A model generated the notes under the pieces. It had not been told where the DNA came from. It did no database searches and saw only the letters and a program-made list of their open reading frames with translations. DNA of 64,000 nucleotides from Pseudomonadota bacterium. GTDB taxonomy: Bacteria; Pseudomonadota; Alphaproteobacteria; Rhodobacterales; Rhodobacteraceae. Shown here piece after piece: positions 8,841-15,841 of the stretch (positions within the stretch are counted from its first letter, which is position 1; each line of letters begins with the position of its first letter). The translations under genes and the position numbers were made by a program. The stretch is from assembly GCA_020161615.1 (NCBI GenBank), contig JAIUPD010000003.1, positions 434,001 to 498,000 on the forward strand, in the 5' to 3' direction.

Positions 8841-9758
8841 TCACGGCGCGTAAAGCGCGCGCAGCCAGTCGATGATCAGCGCCCGCGCCTCGCGGAACCG
8901 CGACTGGCCGGCGATCAGAAAACCGTGGTCGGCGTCGGCGTATTGCTTCACCACCACGTCGTTGCCCACCTGCACCAGCCGCGCGGCATAGGCGCGGGCC
9001 TCGAATCGCAGCGGGTCCAGCCCGGCGGTGATGATCAGCGCGGGCGGCAGACCCTTGATCGACGCCTCCGGGGCCAGAACCGGGGACAGCAGCGGGTTGC
9101 GCAGGTTCTCCTCGACGCCCGCATAGCAGACGGAGAAGGCATGCAGCCGCGCCGCCGGAAAGATGGATTGCGGCTCCAGCTTCTCCTCGGGCGGGGTGAC
9201 GCCATCGAGGAACGGATAGGACATGAGTTGCCCCCGCAGGCGGAACGCCCCCGTCTCCTGCGCCATGAGGCAGATCGCGGCGGTCAGGTTGCCCCCCGCC
9301 GAATGCCCGCCCAGGGCGATCCGCGCGGGGTCGCCCCCCAGCGCGGTGGCATTGGCAAAGGCCCAGGCAGTGATGTCATAGCCCTCGTGCAGGGCCGCCG
9401 GGAAGGGATGTTCCGGTGCCAGACGATAATCGAGGTCGATCACCACGGCATCCAGACGGCTCGCCAGATGGGCACAGAAAACCGTGTCGCGCTCCTGATA
9501 GCCGCGCACGAAGCCGCCGCCATGGATATTGATGAAGATCGGCCGCGGCCCGGCGGCGGGCGCCTTGGGCGTGACGATCACGATCCGTGTGTCGCCCTCG
9601 CGGGTCGGGACGAACCGCTCCTCGGCCGTGCAGAGGTCGAGGTCGGCCATCAGGTCCGGGGTCATCTGGGTGGCGACCAGATTGGTCGCGCGCAATTGCC
9701 CGGCCAGCACCAGCCGCTCGGCCTGCGTCAGCGAGAAATCGGGAATCGCCTCGGTCAT
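8841..9758 (-). CDS. Alpha/beta hydrolase of the hormone-sensitive-lipase type
   Basis: A 305-residue carboxylesterase-like enzyme. It shows the oxyanion motif HGGGF, the nucleophile elbow GHSAGGN, an Asp in the GLDPLR segment and the His in DADHGF, so the catalytic triad is complete. No signal peptide, so it acts in the cytoplasm. The stop of the preceding MBL-fold gene overlaps this start by four bases (ATGA, 9755-9758), indicating translational coupling. Placed among transporter genes, it probably hydrolyses an ester taken up by the TctABC system; the substrate is inferred only from context. Confidence 0.88.
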   Translation of the reverse strand: MTEAIPDFSLTQAERLVLAGQLRATNLVATQMTPDLMADLDLCTAEERFVPTREGDTRIVIVTPKAPAAGPRPIFINIHGGGFVRGYQERDTVFCAHLASRLDAVVIDLDYRLAPEHPFPAALHEGYDITAWAFANATALGGDPARIALGGHSAGGNLTAAICLMAQETGAFRLRGQLMSYPFLDGVTPPEEKLEPQSIFPAARLHAFSVCYAGVEENLRNPLLSPVLAPEASIKGLPPALIITAGLDPLRFEARAYAARLVQVGNDVVVKQYADADHGFLIAGQSRFREARALIIDWLRALYAP

Positions 9759-10594
9759 GCGGCCTTCTCCAGGATCTTGCGGATCCCTTCGATCCGCTGA
9801 TCCATCAGCCGGGGCCAGACCGCCCGGTCGACGAAGGGATTGTGCCCCTCGGCGATGGCGTCCACCCGGTCCATCATCGCCACCTGCGCCGGATGCGAGC
9901 CGAGCGTGATCGCCACCGGCATGTCCCGCAGCCTGAGCAGCGAGTTCAGGTAATCCTGCTGCAGGCTGAAGGGCAGGTTGTTGTCGCGCAGATACTCGTC
10001 CGTCACGGTGATCAGCCCGATCCCGCCATGCATGCCGACCAGCAGCGTCTCGCCCCCCTCCTCGACCTCGAAGAAGAAGCTGGTGGTGCCCGGCGTGTGG
10101 CCCGGGGTCAGCAGCGTGCGGATGGTGCGGTCGCCAAAGACCACCGGCTGGTTGTCGGAATAGAAATCGTCGGGCTCGAACGGGCCCCAGGGATAGCCGT
10201 CGTTCAGCAGCTGGTCGGGCCGGTCGTTGAGGAATTGCCAATCCTCGCGGCTCATCATCACCTTGGCGCCCGAGGCCTCGACCAGCGGGCGCACGCCGCC
10301 CAGATGGTCGTAATGCATGTGGCTGACCAGGATCAGCTTCAGATCGGCGATGTCGAAGCCCAGTTTGCGGATCGCTTCGAACACCAGATAGACCTGCGGC
10401 TGCATGGTCGTGTCGATCAGGATCAGCCCCTCGGTCGATTGCAGCAGATAGGCGCCGACCCAGTTGTTGCCCACATACCAGGTGCGCGGCGCCACCGGGA
10501 AGGGATCGACCGCCACCTCCCAGGGGCGTTCGCAGCCCTGGATCAGGCAATCTTGGGGGGCAAGGGGCAGCGGGGGCAGTTGGCGGCGGGCCAT
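9755..10594 (-). CDS. Metallo-beta-lactamase-fold hydrolase, B3-like layout
   Basis: A 279-residue MBL-fold protein. The zinc motif HMHYDHLGG, the TPGHTPGTTS segment and a late LGSHP His match the layout of class B3-like enzymes. There is no recognisable export signal, so a cytoplasmic lactonase or other hydrolase role is more likely than antibiotic resistance. It is the second gene of the operon, behind a TctC-type receptor and a strong hairpin, and it overlaps the alpha/beta hydrolase by four bases. Two hydrolases of unrelated fold next to a carboxylate importer suggest stepwise opening of an imported lactone or ester; this is inference. Confidence 0.85.
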   Translation of the reverse strand: MARRQLPPLPLAPQDCLIQGCERPWEVAVDPFPVAPRTWYVGNNWVGAYLLQSTEGLILIDTTMQPQVYLVFEAIRKLGFDIADLKLILVSHMHYDHLGGVRPLVEASGAKVMMSREDWQFLNDRPDQLLNDGYPWGPFEPDDFYSDNQPVVFGDRTIRTLLTPGHTPGTTSFFFEVEEGGETLLVGMHGGIGLITVTDEYLRDNNLPFSLQQDYLNSLLRLRDMPVAITLGSHPAQVAMMDRVDAIAEGHNPFVDRAVWPRLMDQRIEGIRKILEKAA

Positions 10595-10624
10595 CGGGAT
10601 CGTCCATTCAGCAATCTGGGGAAT

Positions 10625-10650
10625 GCGCGGGGCGGCGAACCGCCCCGCGC
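10625..10650 (-). other. Perfect 11-bp hairpin with UUCG loop inside the operon
   Basis: In the minus-strand RNA the arms GCGCGGGGCGG and CCGCCCCGCGC close a UUCG tetraloop, one of the most stable RNA loops. It lies between the receptor gene (ending 10671) and the MBL gene (starting 10594), with no T-run after it. Likely role: processing or stability barrier that keeps receptor mRNA abundant relative to the genes downstream, or partial attenuation. Confidence 0.7.
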
Positions 10651-10670
10651 CGTCTCGGGGGGAGAAAGGC

Positions 10671-11648
10671 TCAGTTCAGGCCCAGCAGTTCGGCCGTGGC
10701 GGCGACGCGGGCGTCGATGCCCTCCAGCCGCGCCTGCACCGCGTCCTGCGGCACCATGCTCAGGGCAAAGCCCATGCCCGACAGCTGGCCGTTGATCGCC
10801 TCGTCCCCGACCACCGCGGCAAAGGCGTCATGGATCGACTGCACGACCGACGCGTCGGTGCCCGTCGGCGCCATGATCAGGAAATCGAGCCCATAGACCG
10901 CGTTCGGATAGCCCGCCTCGGCCATCGAGGGCACATCGGGCAGCGCCGGATCGCGCCCGGCCTCGCCGCCGATGGTGGCCAGCACGCGCAGGTCGCCGTT
11001 CTGGACGTATTGCAGCGTGCCGGGGGTGTTGACCAGCGCCGCATCGATCTGGTGGCCTTGCAGCTGCACCATCTTGTCAGCATCCGAGCCCGCATCGACG
11101 ATGCGGAATTGCGCGCCGCTGTCCGAGGTCAGCAGCCCCGCCATGAAATGCGTCGACCCCCGGACCTGCACGCCCAGCGAGACGCTGTTGGGGGTGTCGA
11201 TCGAGGCCTGCACCAGATCCTGAAGGGTCTGGTAGGGCGAATCGGCGGCCACGGCCAGCGCATAGGTCCCGCCCACGGCAATCTCGGCGGCGACGGTGAA
11301 GGCGGTCATCGGATCGGGCTCATAGGCGCCCGTGTGGTGCATGGCCAGCACACCCGTGTGGAAGAACAGCAGCGTCTGCCCGTCGGGCGCGGCGGTGCGC
11401 ACTTCCTCGGCCGCGACGACGCCGCCCCCGCCCGGGTTGTTCACCACCACGAAGGGCTGGCCGGTCTGCTCCTGCAAGGCGCCGGCGATGATGCGCGCGA
11501 CGGCATCGGTGCCGCCACCGGCCCGGGCCGGCACCACCAGCTGGACCGAGCCCGAGGGCCAGCCCTGCGCCAGCGCCGCCTGCGGCAGCATCAGGGTGGC
11601 GGCGGCCAGCGCCAGCAGGCTGCGGCGCGCGATCGAAAACTGTGTCAT
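10671..11648 (-). CDS. TctC-type periplasmic solute-binding protein (second, operon-leading)
   Basis: A 325-residue Bug/TctC-family receptor with an RR-containing signal peptide (IARRSLLALAAATLMLPQAALA) and the ligand loops VVPARAGGGTDAVAR and GGGGVVAAEEVRTA. It is clearly homologous to the receptor at 7848-8804 but diverged over most of its length, so it is not a recent duplication. It is the first gene of the minus-strand operon and has a strong GGGAGGA site before ATG 11648. It may bring a second ligand to the same TctAB membrane pair or sense a ligand. Divergent from the LysR gene that probably controls it. Confidence 0.9.
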   Translation of the reverse strand: MTQFSIARRSLLALAAATLMLPQAALAQGWPSGSVQLVVPARAGGGTDAVARIIAGALQEQTGQPFVVVNNPGGGGVVAAEEVRTAAPDGQTLLFFHTGVLAMHHTGAYEPDPMTAFTVAAEIAVGGTYALAVAADSPYQTLQDLVQASIDTPNSVSLGVQVRGSTHFMAGLLTSDSGAQFRIVDAGSDADKMVQLQGHQIDAALVNTPGTLQYVQNGDLRVLATIGGEAGRDPALPDVPSMAEAGYPNAVYGLDFLIMAPTGTDASVVQSIHDAFAAVVGDEAINGQLSGMGFALSMVPQDAVQARLEGIDARVAATAELLGLN

Positions 11649-11687
11649 GATATGTCCTCCCAGACCTCTCCTCTGATCCGAAGCCTA

Positions 11688-11733
11688 TTGACATCCGGCG
11701 TGTTCGGGAAATTGGATATGCGGGTAAGGTATA
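11688..11733. promoter_or_regulatory. LysR-type control region between tctC-like and lysR-like genes
   Basis: The 100-bp gap between divergent genes holds TTGACA at 11688-11693 on the plus strand and TAT-N11-ATA at 11717-11733, the T-N11-A form of a LysR box. The box lies about 16 bases before the LysR start codon, suggesting autoregulation plus control of the divergent operon. No convincing -10 can be fixed. Confidence 0.4.
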
Positions 11734-11748
11734 AGGAATGCTTTTGGC

Positions 11749-12690
11749 ATGGCGCTCAACGCCCAGACCCTTTTGCTGCGCCTGACGACGCGCGCGCGCC
11801 TGCGGCACATGCAGGCGCTGGTGGTGCTGGACGATCTGCGTTCGATGACACGGGCGGCGCAGGCCATGGGCATGACGCAGCCCGCCATGACCCAGCTCGT
11901 GGCCGAGATGGAGCAGTTGCTGGAAACGCGGCTCTTCCTGCGCCACTCGCGCGGGGTGGACCCCACGCCGGTGGCCGAGGACCTGTTGCCGGTCGCCCGC
12001 CGGATCCTCGCGGCGATGGAGGAAGGGGCCGAAGCCATCGCCACCCGCATCCGCCGCGACAGCGGACCGATCCGCGTGGCGGTGACGGTGGCGGCGGTCG
12101 GCGCGCTTCTGGACCGGCTTCTGCCCGAGCTCAGCCGCGCGCATCCGACGCTGCAATTGATGGTCGAGACGGTGATGGGATTGAGCCTTTCGGCGTCCTT
12201 CAACGCCGAGGATTACGACCTCGTGCTCTGCCGCCGCCAGCGCGTTGTTCCCGAGGGCTGGACCTTCGTCCCCTGCTATGACGACAGCTCGGTGATCGTG
12301 GCGGGCAAGCGCCATCCGCTGGCCACGAAAGCGGTGGTAACGGCCGCCGACCTGGGGCAATGCGTCTGGCTGCAGAACCATGTCGCGACGCTGGCGCGGC
12401 ACGTTTTCGACGCGCTGCGCGAGGAACATGGCTGGGACAACCTCCAGGAAATCAACATGATTTCACGGATACCCGAGGTCATGTGGTCCCTGCTGCGTGA
12501 GGGGACGGCGGTCTGCCTCTCGCCCCGCAGCGTGGCGCTGCCGCGCCTTGCGGACGGCACGCTGGTCGAGCTTCCCTTCCCCGTCGACGCTCCGCTGGAG
12601 CCGATGGGATTCTACTGGAAACCGGACCGCGCGACGCCCTCGCTGAAGCTCGTCGCGCAGGGCCTGACGGGCCTGCGCGACGCCTCGTGA
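11749..12690 (+). CDS. LysR family transcriptional regulator
   Basis: A 313-residue LysR-type regulator. The winged helix-turn-helix occupies about residues 16-75 (helix around MTRAAQAMGMTQPAMTQ), followed by a linker helix and a LysR substrate-binding domain. An AAGGAA site lies ten bases before the ATG. It is transcribed away from the TctC/hydrolase operon, the classical layout for a LysR protein that regulates its neighbour in response to an imported ligand. Its 3' end is convergent with the aldehyde dehydrogenase gene, only four bases apart. Confidence 0.93.
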   Translation: MALNAQTLLLRLTTRARLRHMQALVVLDDLRSMTRAAQAMGMTQPAMTQLVAEMEQLLETRLFLRHSRGVDPTPVAEDLLPVARRILAAMEEGAEAIATRIRRDSGPIRVAVTVAAVGALLDRLLPELSRAHPTLQLMVETVMGLSLSASFNAEDYDLVLCRRQRVVPEGWTFVPCYDDSSVIVAGKRHPLATKAVVTAADLGQCVWLQNHVATLARHVFDALREEHGWDNLQEINMISRIPEVMWSLLREGTAVCLSPRSVALPRLADGTLVELPFPVDAPLEPMGFYWKPDRATPSLKLVAQGLTGLRDAS

Positions 12691-12694
12691 CGGC

Positions 12695-14212
12695 TCAGAC
12701 CAGAAGGTCCGCGGGCAACAGCGCCTCGGGCAGGTTCTGGTAGCAGACCGGCCTGAGGAAGCGGCGGATCGACAGTGTGCCGACCGAGGTGGCGCCGAAA
12801 TTGGTGCTGGCCGGATAGGGCCCGCCATGGACCATGGCGTCACAGACTTCGACCCCGGTGGGAAACCCGTTGGCCAGAAGCCGCCCCGCCTTGCGTTCCA
12901 GGAGTGGCATCAGGCGCCACGCCAGATCGGTGTCCTCCGCGTCCAGATGCAGTGTGCAGGTCAGCTGCCCCTCCAGCGCCCGCGCCACATCGAGCATCTG
13001 CCCGGCGTCGCGGCAGCGCAGGACCATACCCAGCGGACCGAAGACTTCCTCACCCAGCGCATGGTTCGCGAGCCAGTCCCCGGCGCCCACCTCATAGAGC
13101 GTGGGCGTCGCGTTCCGCTGATCGCAGACCGAGGTCAGAACCTCGCGCACGCCCTGCGAGGCGCGCAGCCGATCCCGGCCCTTGCGATAAGCATCAGCTA
13201 TGCCATCGGTCAGCATCACCTGCGGCGGAACCGCCTCGAGCGCCGCACGCGCCTCGCGGGTGAAGGCCTCGGCCTCGGGCCCGTCCAGCACCACGGCAAT
13301 GCCCGGATTGGTGCAGAACTGCCCGGCGCCCATGGTCAGGCTCCCCGCCCAGCCGCGGGCGATCCCCGCGCCCCGCGCGGCCATCGCGGCGGGCAGGCAG
13401 AACATCGGATTGACCGATCCCAGCTCGCCGAAGAAGGGGATCGGATCGGGCCGCCGCGCGCAGAGATCGAACAGCGCCCGCCCGCCCGCCAGCGAGCCGG
13501 TGAAACCCACCGCGCGGATACGGGGATCCTGCACCAGCGCCTCGCCCACATCGCGCCGACCGCCCTGCACCAGGCTGAAGACGCCCGGGTCCATCCCCTG
13601 CCCCGCCAGCGCCTCGGCGATGGCCTCGGCGACGATCTCGCCGGTGCCGGGATGCGCCGAATGACCCTTCACCACCACCGGGCAACCCGCCGCCAGGGCC
13701 GCCGCCGTATCCCCGCCCGCGACCGAAAAGGCCAGCGGGAAGTTCGAGGCGCCGAACACCGCCACCGGGCCGATGGGCCGTTGCATCATGCGCAGTTCAG
13801 GCCGGGGCGCGGGCTGACGGTCGGGCAGCGCCGGATCGACCCGGCGGTCGAGATACTCGCCCTTCAGGATGTGATCCGCGAACAGCCGCAGCTGGCCGGT
13901 GGTCCGCCCGCGCTCCCCTTCCAGCCGGGCGGCGGGCAGGCCGGATTCCTGACAGCCGATCTCGGTGATCTGCGGCCCGCGGGCTTCGATGGCGTCTGCG
14001 ATGGCATGCAGCAGGGCCGCCCGCTCGGCGCGCGACGAATAGCCGTAGGTCCAGAAGGCCCGTTCGGCAGCCTCGCAGGCCTGCGCGACCAGCGCGGGGG
14101 TGCCGGTCGAGAAATCATGCGACGGGCCCGAGGAGGGCGAAGATTGCCAAGTCACCTCGGTCGCGATCCGTTCGCCGGCGATCAGGTGCTTGCCATGGGG
14201 TTGATAGCTCAT
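12695..14212 (-). CDS. Aldehyde dehydrogenase, 2-oxoglutarate-semialdehyde (2,5-dioxovalerate) type
   Basis: A 505-residue NAD(P)-dependent aldehyde dehydrogenase. Catalytic Cys300 is in GAGQFCTNPG, general-base Glu263 in FGELGS, and the oxyanion Asn157 in FGASNFPL. The sequence style (FFGELGSVNP, KGHSAHPGTG) is that of ketoglutaric-semialdehyde dehydrogenases, which make 2-oxoglutarate, the last step of non-phosphorylative sugar-acid breakdown. It is the last gene of a four-gene operon with an IlvD/Edd dehydratase and a DapA-family dehydratase, which supports that role. It overlaps the RraA-like gene by four bases (ATGA). Confidence 0.88.
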   Translation of the reverse strand: MSYQPHGKHLIAGERIATEVTWQSSPSSGPSHDFSTGTPALVAQACEAAERAFWTYGYSSRAERAALLHAIADAIEARGPQITEIGCQESGLPAARLEGERGRTTGQLRLFADHILKGEYLDRRVDPALPDRQPAPRPELRMMQRPIGPVAVFGASNFPLAFSVAGGDTAAALAAGCPVVVKGHSAHPGTGEIVAEAIAEALAGQGMDPGVFSLVQGGRRDVGEALVQDPRIRAVGFTGSLAGGRALFDLCARRPDPIPFFGELGSVNPMFCLPAAMAARGAGIARGWAGSLTMGAGQFCTNPGIAVVLDGPEAEAFTREARAALEAVPPQVMLTDGIADAYRKGRDRLRASQGVREVLTSVCDQRNATPTLYEVGAGDWLANHALGEEVFGPLGMVLRCRDAGQMLDVARALEGQLTCTLHLDAEDTDLAWRLMPLLERKAGRLLANGFPTGVEVCDAMVHGGPYPASTNFGATSVGTLSIRRFLRPVCYQNLPEALLPADLLV

Positions 14213-14934
14213 CGGCCGTTCCTTTCACGCCACGCCTGATACTTGGCGAGGTTTTCGTCCTTGGTCGCTGGGTAAAGGCCGATCACCGCGGCCCCGCCAT
14301 TGACCTCTTCCAGCACGAAATCCTCGAAGGATTCCATGCCTGTGCATTCCTCGGCGATCTCGTCTGCCAGATGCGCCGGGATCACCATCACCCCGTCATT
14401 GTCGCCCAGCAGAACGTCGCCCGGAAAGACCGGCGCATCGCCGCAGGCAATGGGGCCGCGGATCTCGATGGCCTCGTGCAGGGTCAGGTTGGTCGGCGCC
14501 GAGGGGCCGGCGCAATAGGCGGGCATGTCCAGCGCGCCGATGCCGGTCACGTCGCGAAAGCCGCCGTCCGACACCACGCCCGCCGCGCCGCGCAGGGCCA
14601 GCCTTGTGATCAGGATCGAGCCCGCGGTGGCGGCGCGGGCATCCTTGCGGGCGTCCATCACCAGCACCCAGCCCGGCGGGCAGGTCTCGATGGCGACGCG
14701 CTGCTTGTGCTCGGGGTCGCGGAAGATGGTGATCGGGTTGCGATCCTCGCGCGCAGGGATGTAGCGCAGGGTGAAGGCTTGGCCGACCATCGTGCCCTTG
14801 CCCGGCTGAACGGGGCGCGCGCCCTGAATGAACTGCTGGCGCAGCCCACGCTTGTAGAGCGCGGTCGCGACCGAGGCGGTGGAGACCTTCCTCAGTTTCT
14901 CGCGCGTGGCATCGGAGAGAATGTAGTCGGTCAT
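14209..14934 (-). CDS. RraA-like protein (HMG/CHA-aldolase-like fold)
   Basis: A 241-residue member of the RraA/dimethylmenaquinone-methyltransferase-like family. Visible are the conserved GTMVGQAFTL strand, DARKDARAATAGSIL, the SDGGFRD metal-site motif and GDVLLGDNDGVMVIP. Despite database names, relatives of this length are usually divalent-metal aldolases or decarboxylases acting on 2-oxo acids and not RNase E inhibitors. In this operon it lies between a DapA-family dehydratase and a semialdehyde dehydrogenase, so a retro-aldol or decarboxylation side step on a deoxy-oxo sugar acid is plausible. The precise reaction is not determined. Confidence 0.8.
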   Translation of the reverse strand: MTDYILSDATREKLRKVSTASVATALYKRGLRQQFIQGARPVQPGKGTMVGQAFTLRYIPAREDRNPITIFRDPEHKQRVAIETCPPGWVLVMDARKDARAATAGSILITRLALRGAAGVVSDGGFRDVTGIGALDMPAYCAGPSAPTNLTLHEAIEIRGPIACGDAPVFPGDVLLGDNDGVMVIPAHLADEIAEECTGMESFEDFVLEEVNGGAAVIGLYPATKDENLAKYQAWRERNGR

Positions 14935-14935
14935 G

Positions 14936-15841
14936 TCAGCCTCGGATCAGTCGGTTATCGGTCAAAAAGCGTGTCATGCGGGCGCTCTGGTCCTCGGTCA
15001 GCGGCCAGGCCGAGGGCGCGCGGGTCGGCCCGCAATCGAGTCCCTGGGCGATCAGCGCGGATTTCACGCCGGTGACATTGGTTCCGCCCAATTCCTCGGC
15101 CCGGATATCCTCGAACACACGCATCCCGGCGATGAGGGCGTTGGCCTTGGCGTAGTCGCCGGCCTCCAGCGCCGCATGGATCGCCAGCGAGCGTTCGGGC
15201 CAGACATTGATCAGGCCCGAGGTGAAGCCCCGGGCGCCGACCGCGTAGAAGGAGGGCGCCCAGACCTCGGCGAGGCCCCCGACCCAGACGATGGAGGGGT
15301 CGCAGGCGGCCTTGGCCTCGGCCAGTTTCATCGGGTTGGGCGTCGCCCATTTGACGCCCTTGACGGTCGGCAGGGCGCAAAGCGCGGCGATGTTCCTGGT
15401 GCCGATCGCATCGTTCCGCAGATAGAGCATCATCGGCAGCCCGCCCGAAGCATCCGACACCGCGTTCAGGTAATCGAGGATGCCGCGCGGGCTGACGAAG
15501 GGGTCGGGTGGCTGGTGGATCATCAGCGCCGCGGCCCCGACCTCGGCCGAGGCACGGGCCAGCCGCTGCGCATCGCGCAATCCCCGCCCCACCCCGGCCA
15601 GCAGCGGCGCGCGGCCGGCGACCAGCGCGGCCACCTCCTGCACCATGGTCACCGCCTCGTCCGTCGTCAGCGCATAGAATTCGCCGGTATTGCCGTTGAC
15701 CACCGGCATATGCAGCCCCGCCGCCAGCGCCCGGTCCAGGATCGGCGCCAACCGCGCGGGTGCCACGTCGCCCGCCGCATCGAAGGGGGTGACGAGGATC
15801 CCGGAAATGCCGGTCAGGGCTTGGTCGAGGGTCAGGGTCAT
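14936..15841 (-). CDS. DapA-family lyase, probable 2-keto-3-deoxy sugar-acid dehydratase
   Basis: A 301-residue Schiff-base TIM-barrel protein of the dihydrodipicolinate synthase family. The carboxylate-binding motif GNTGEF is at residues 50-55, the Tyr of the proton relay at 140 (MMLYLRN) and the lysine that forms the imine at 164 (KGVKWAT). It follows an IlvD/Edd dehydratase with a one-base overlap and precedes a ketoglutarate-semialdehyde-type dehydrogenase, so dehydration of a 2-keto-3-deoxy-pentonate (or decarboxylating dehydration of a deoxyglucarate) to 2-oxoglutarate semialdehyde is the best reading. Aldol cleavage cannot be excluded. Confidence 0.82.
   Translation of the reverse strand: MTLTLDQALTGISGILVTPFDAAGDVAPARLAPILDRALAAGLHMPVVNGNTGEFYALTTDEAVTMVQEVAALVAGRAPLLAGVGRGLRDAQRLARASAEVGAAALMIHQPPDPFVSPRGILDYLNAVSDASGGLPMMLYLRNDAIGTRNIAALCALPTVKGVKWATPNPMKLAEAKAACDPSIVWVGGLAEVWAPSFYAVGARGFTSGLINVWPERSLAIHAALEAGDYAKANALIAGMRVFEDIRAEELGGTNVTGVKSALIAQGLDCGPTRAPSAWPLTEDQSARMTRFLTDNRLIRG

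Noticed and set aside
7077..9800. 907-codon plus-strand open frame across tctA, tctB, tctC and the esterase gene
   Set aside because: Low-complexity Arg/His/Gln content and full overlap with four well-supported genes on the other strand.
9755..10594. Beta-lactamase resistance gene
   Set aside because: Zinc motifs resemble class B3, but there is no export signal and the gene is embedded in a carboxylate-uptake operon, so a lactonase or other hydrolase is more likely.
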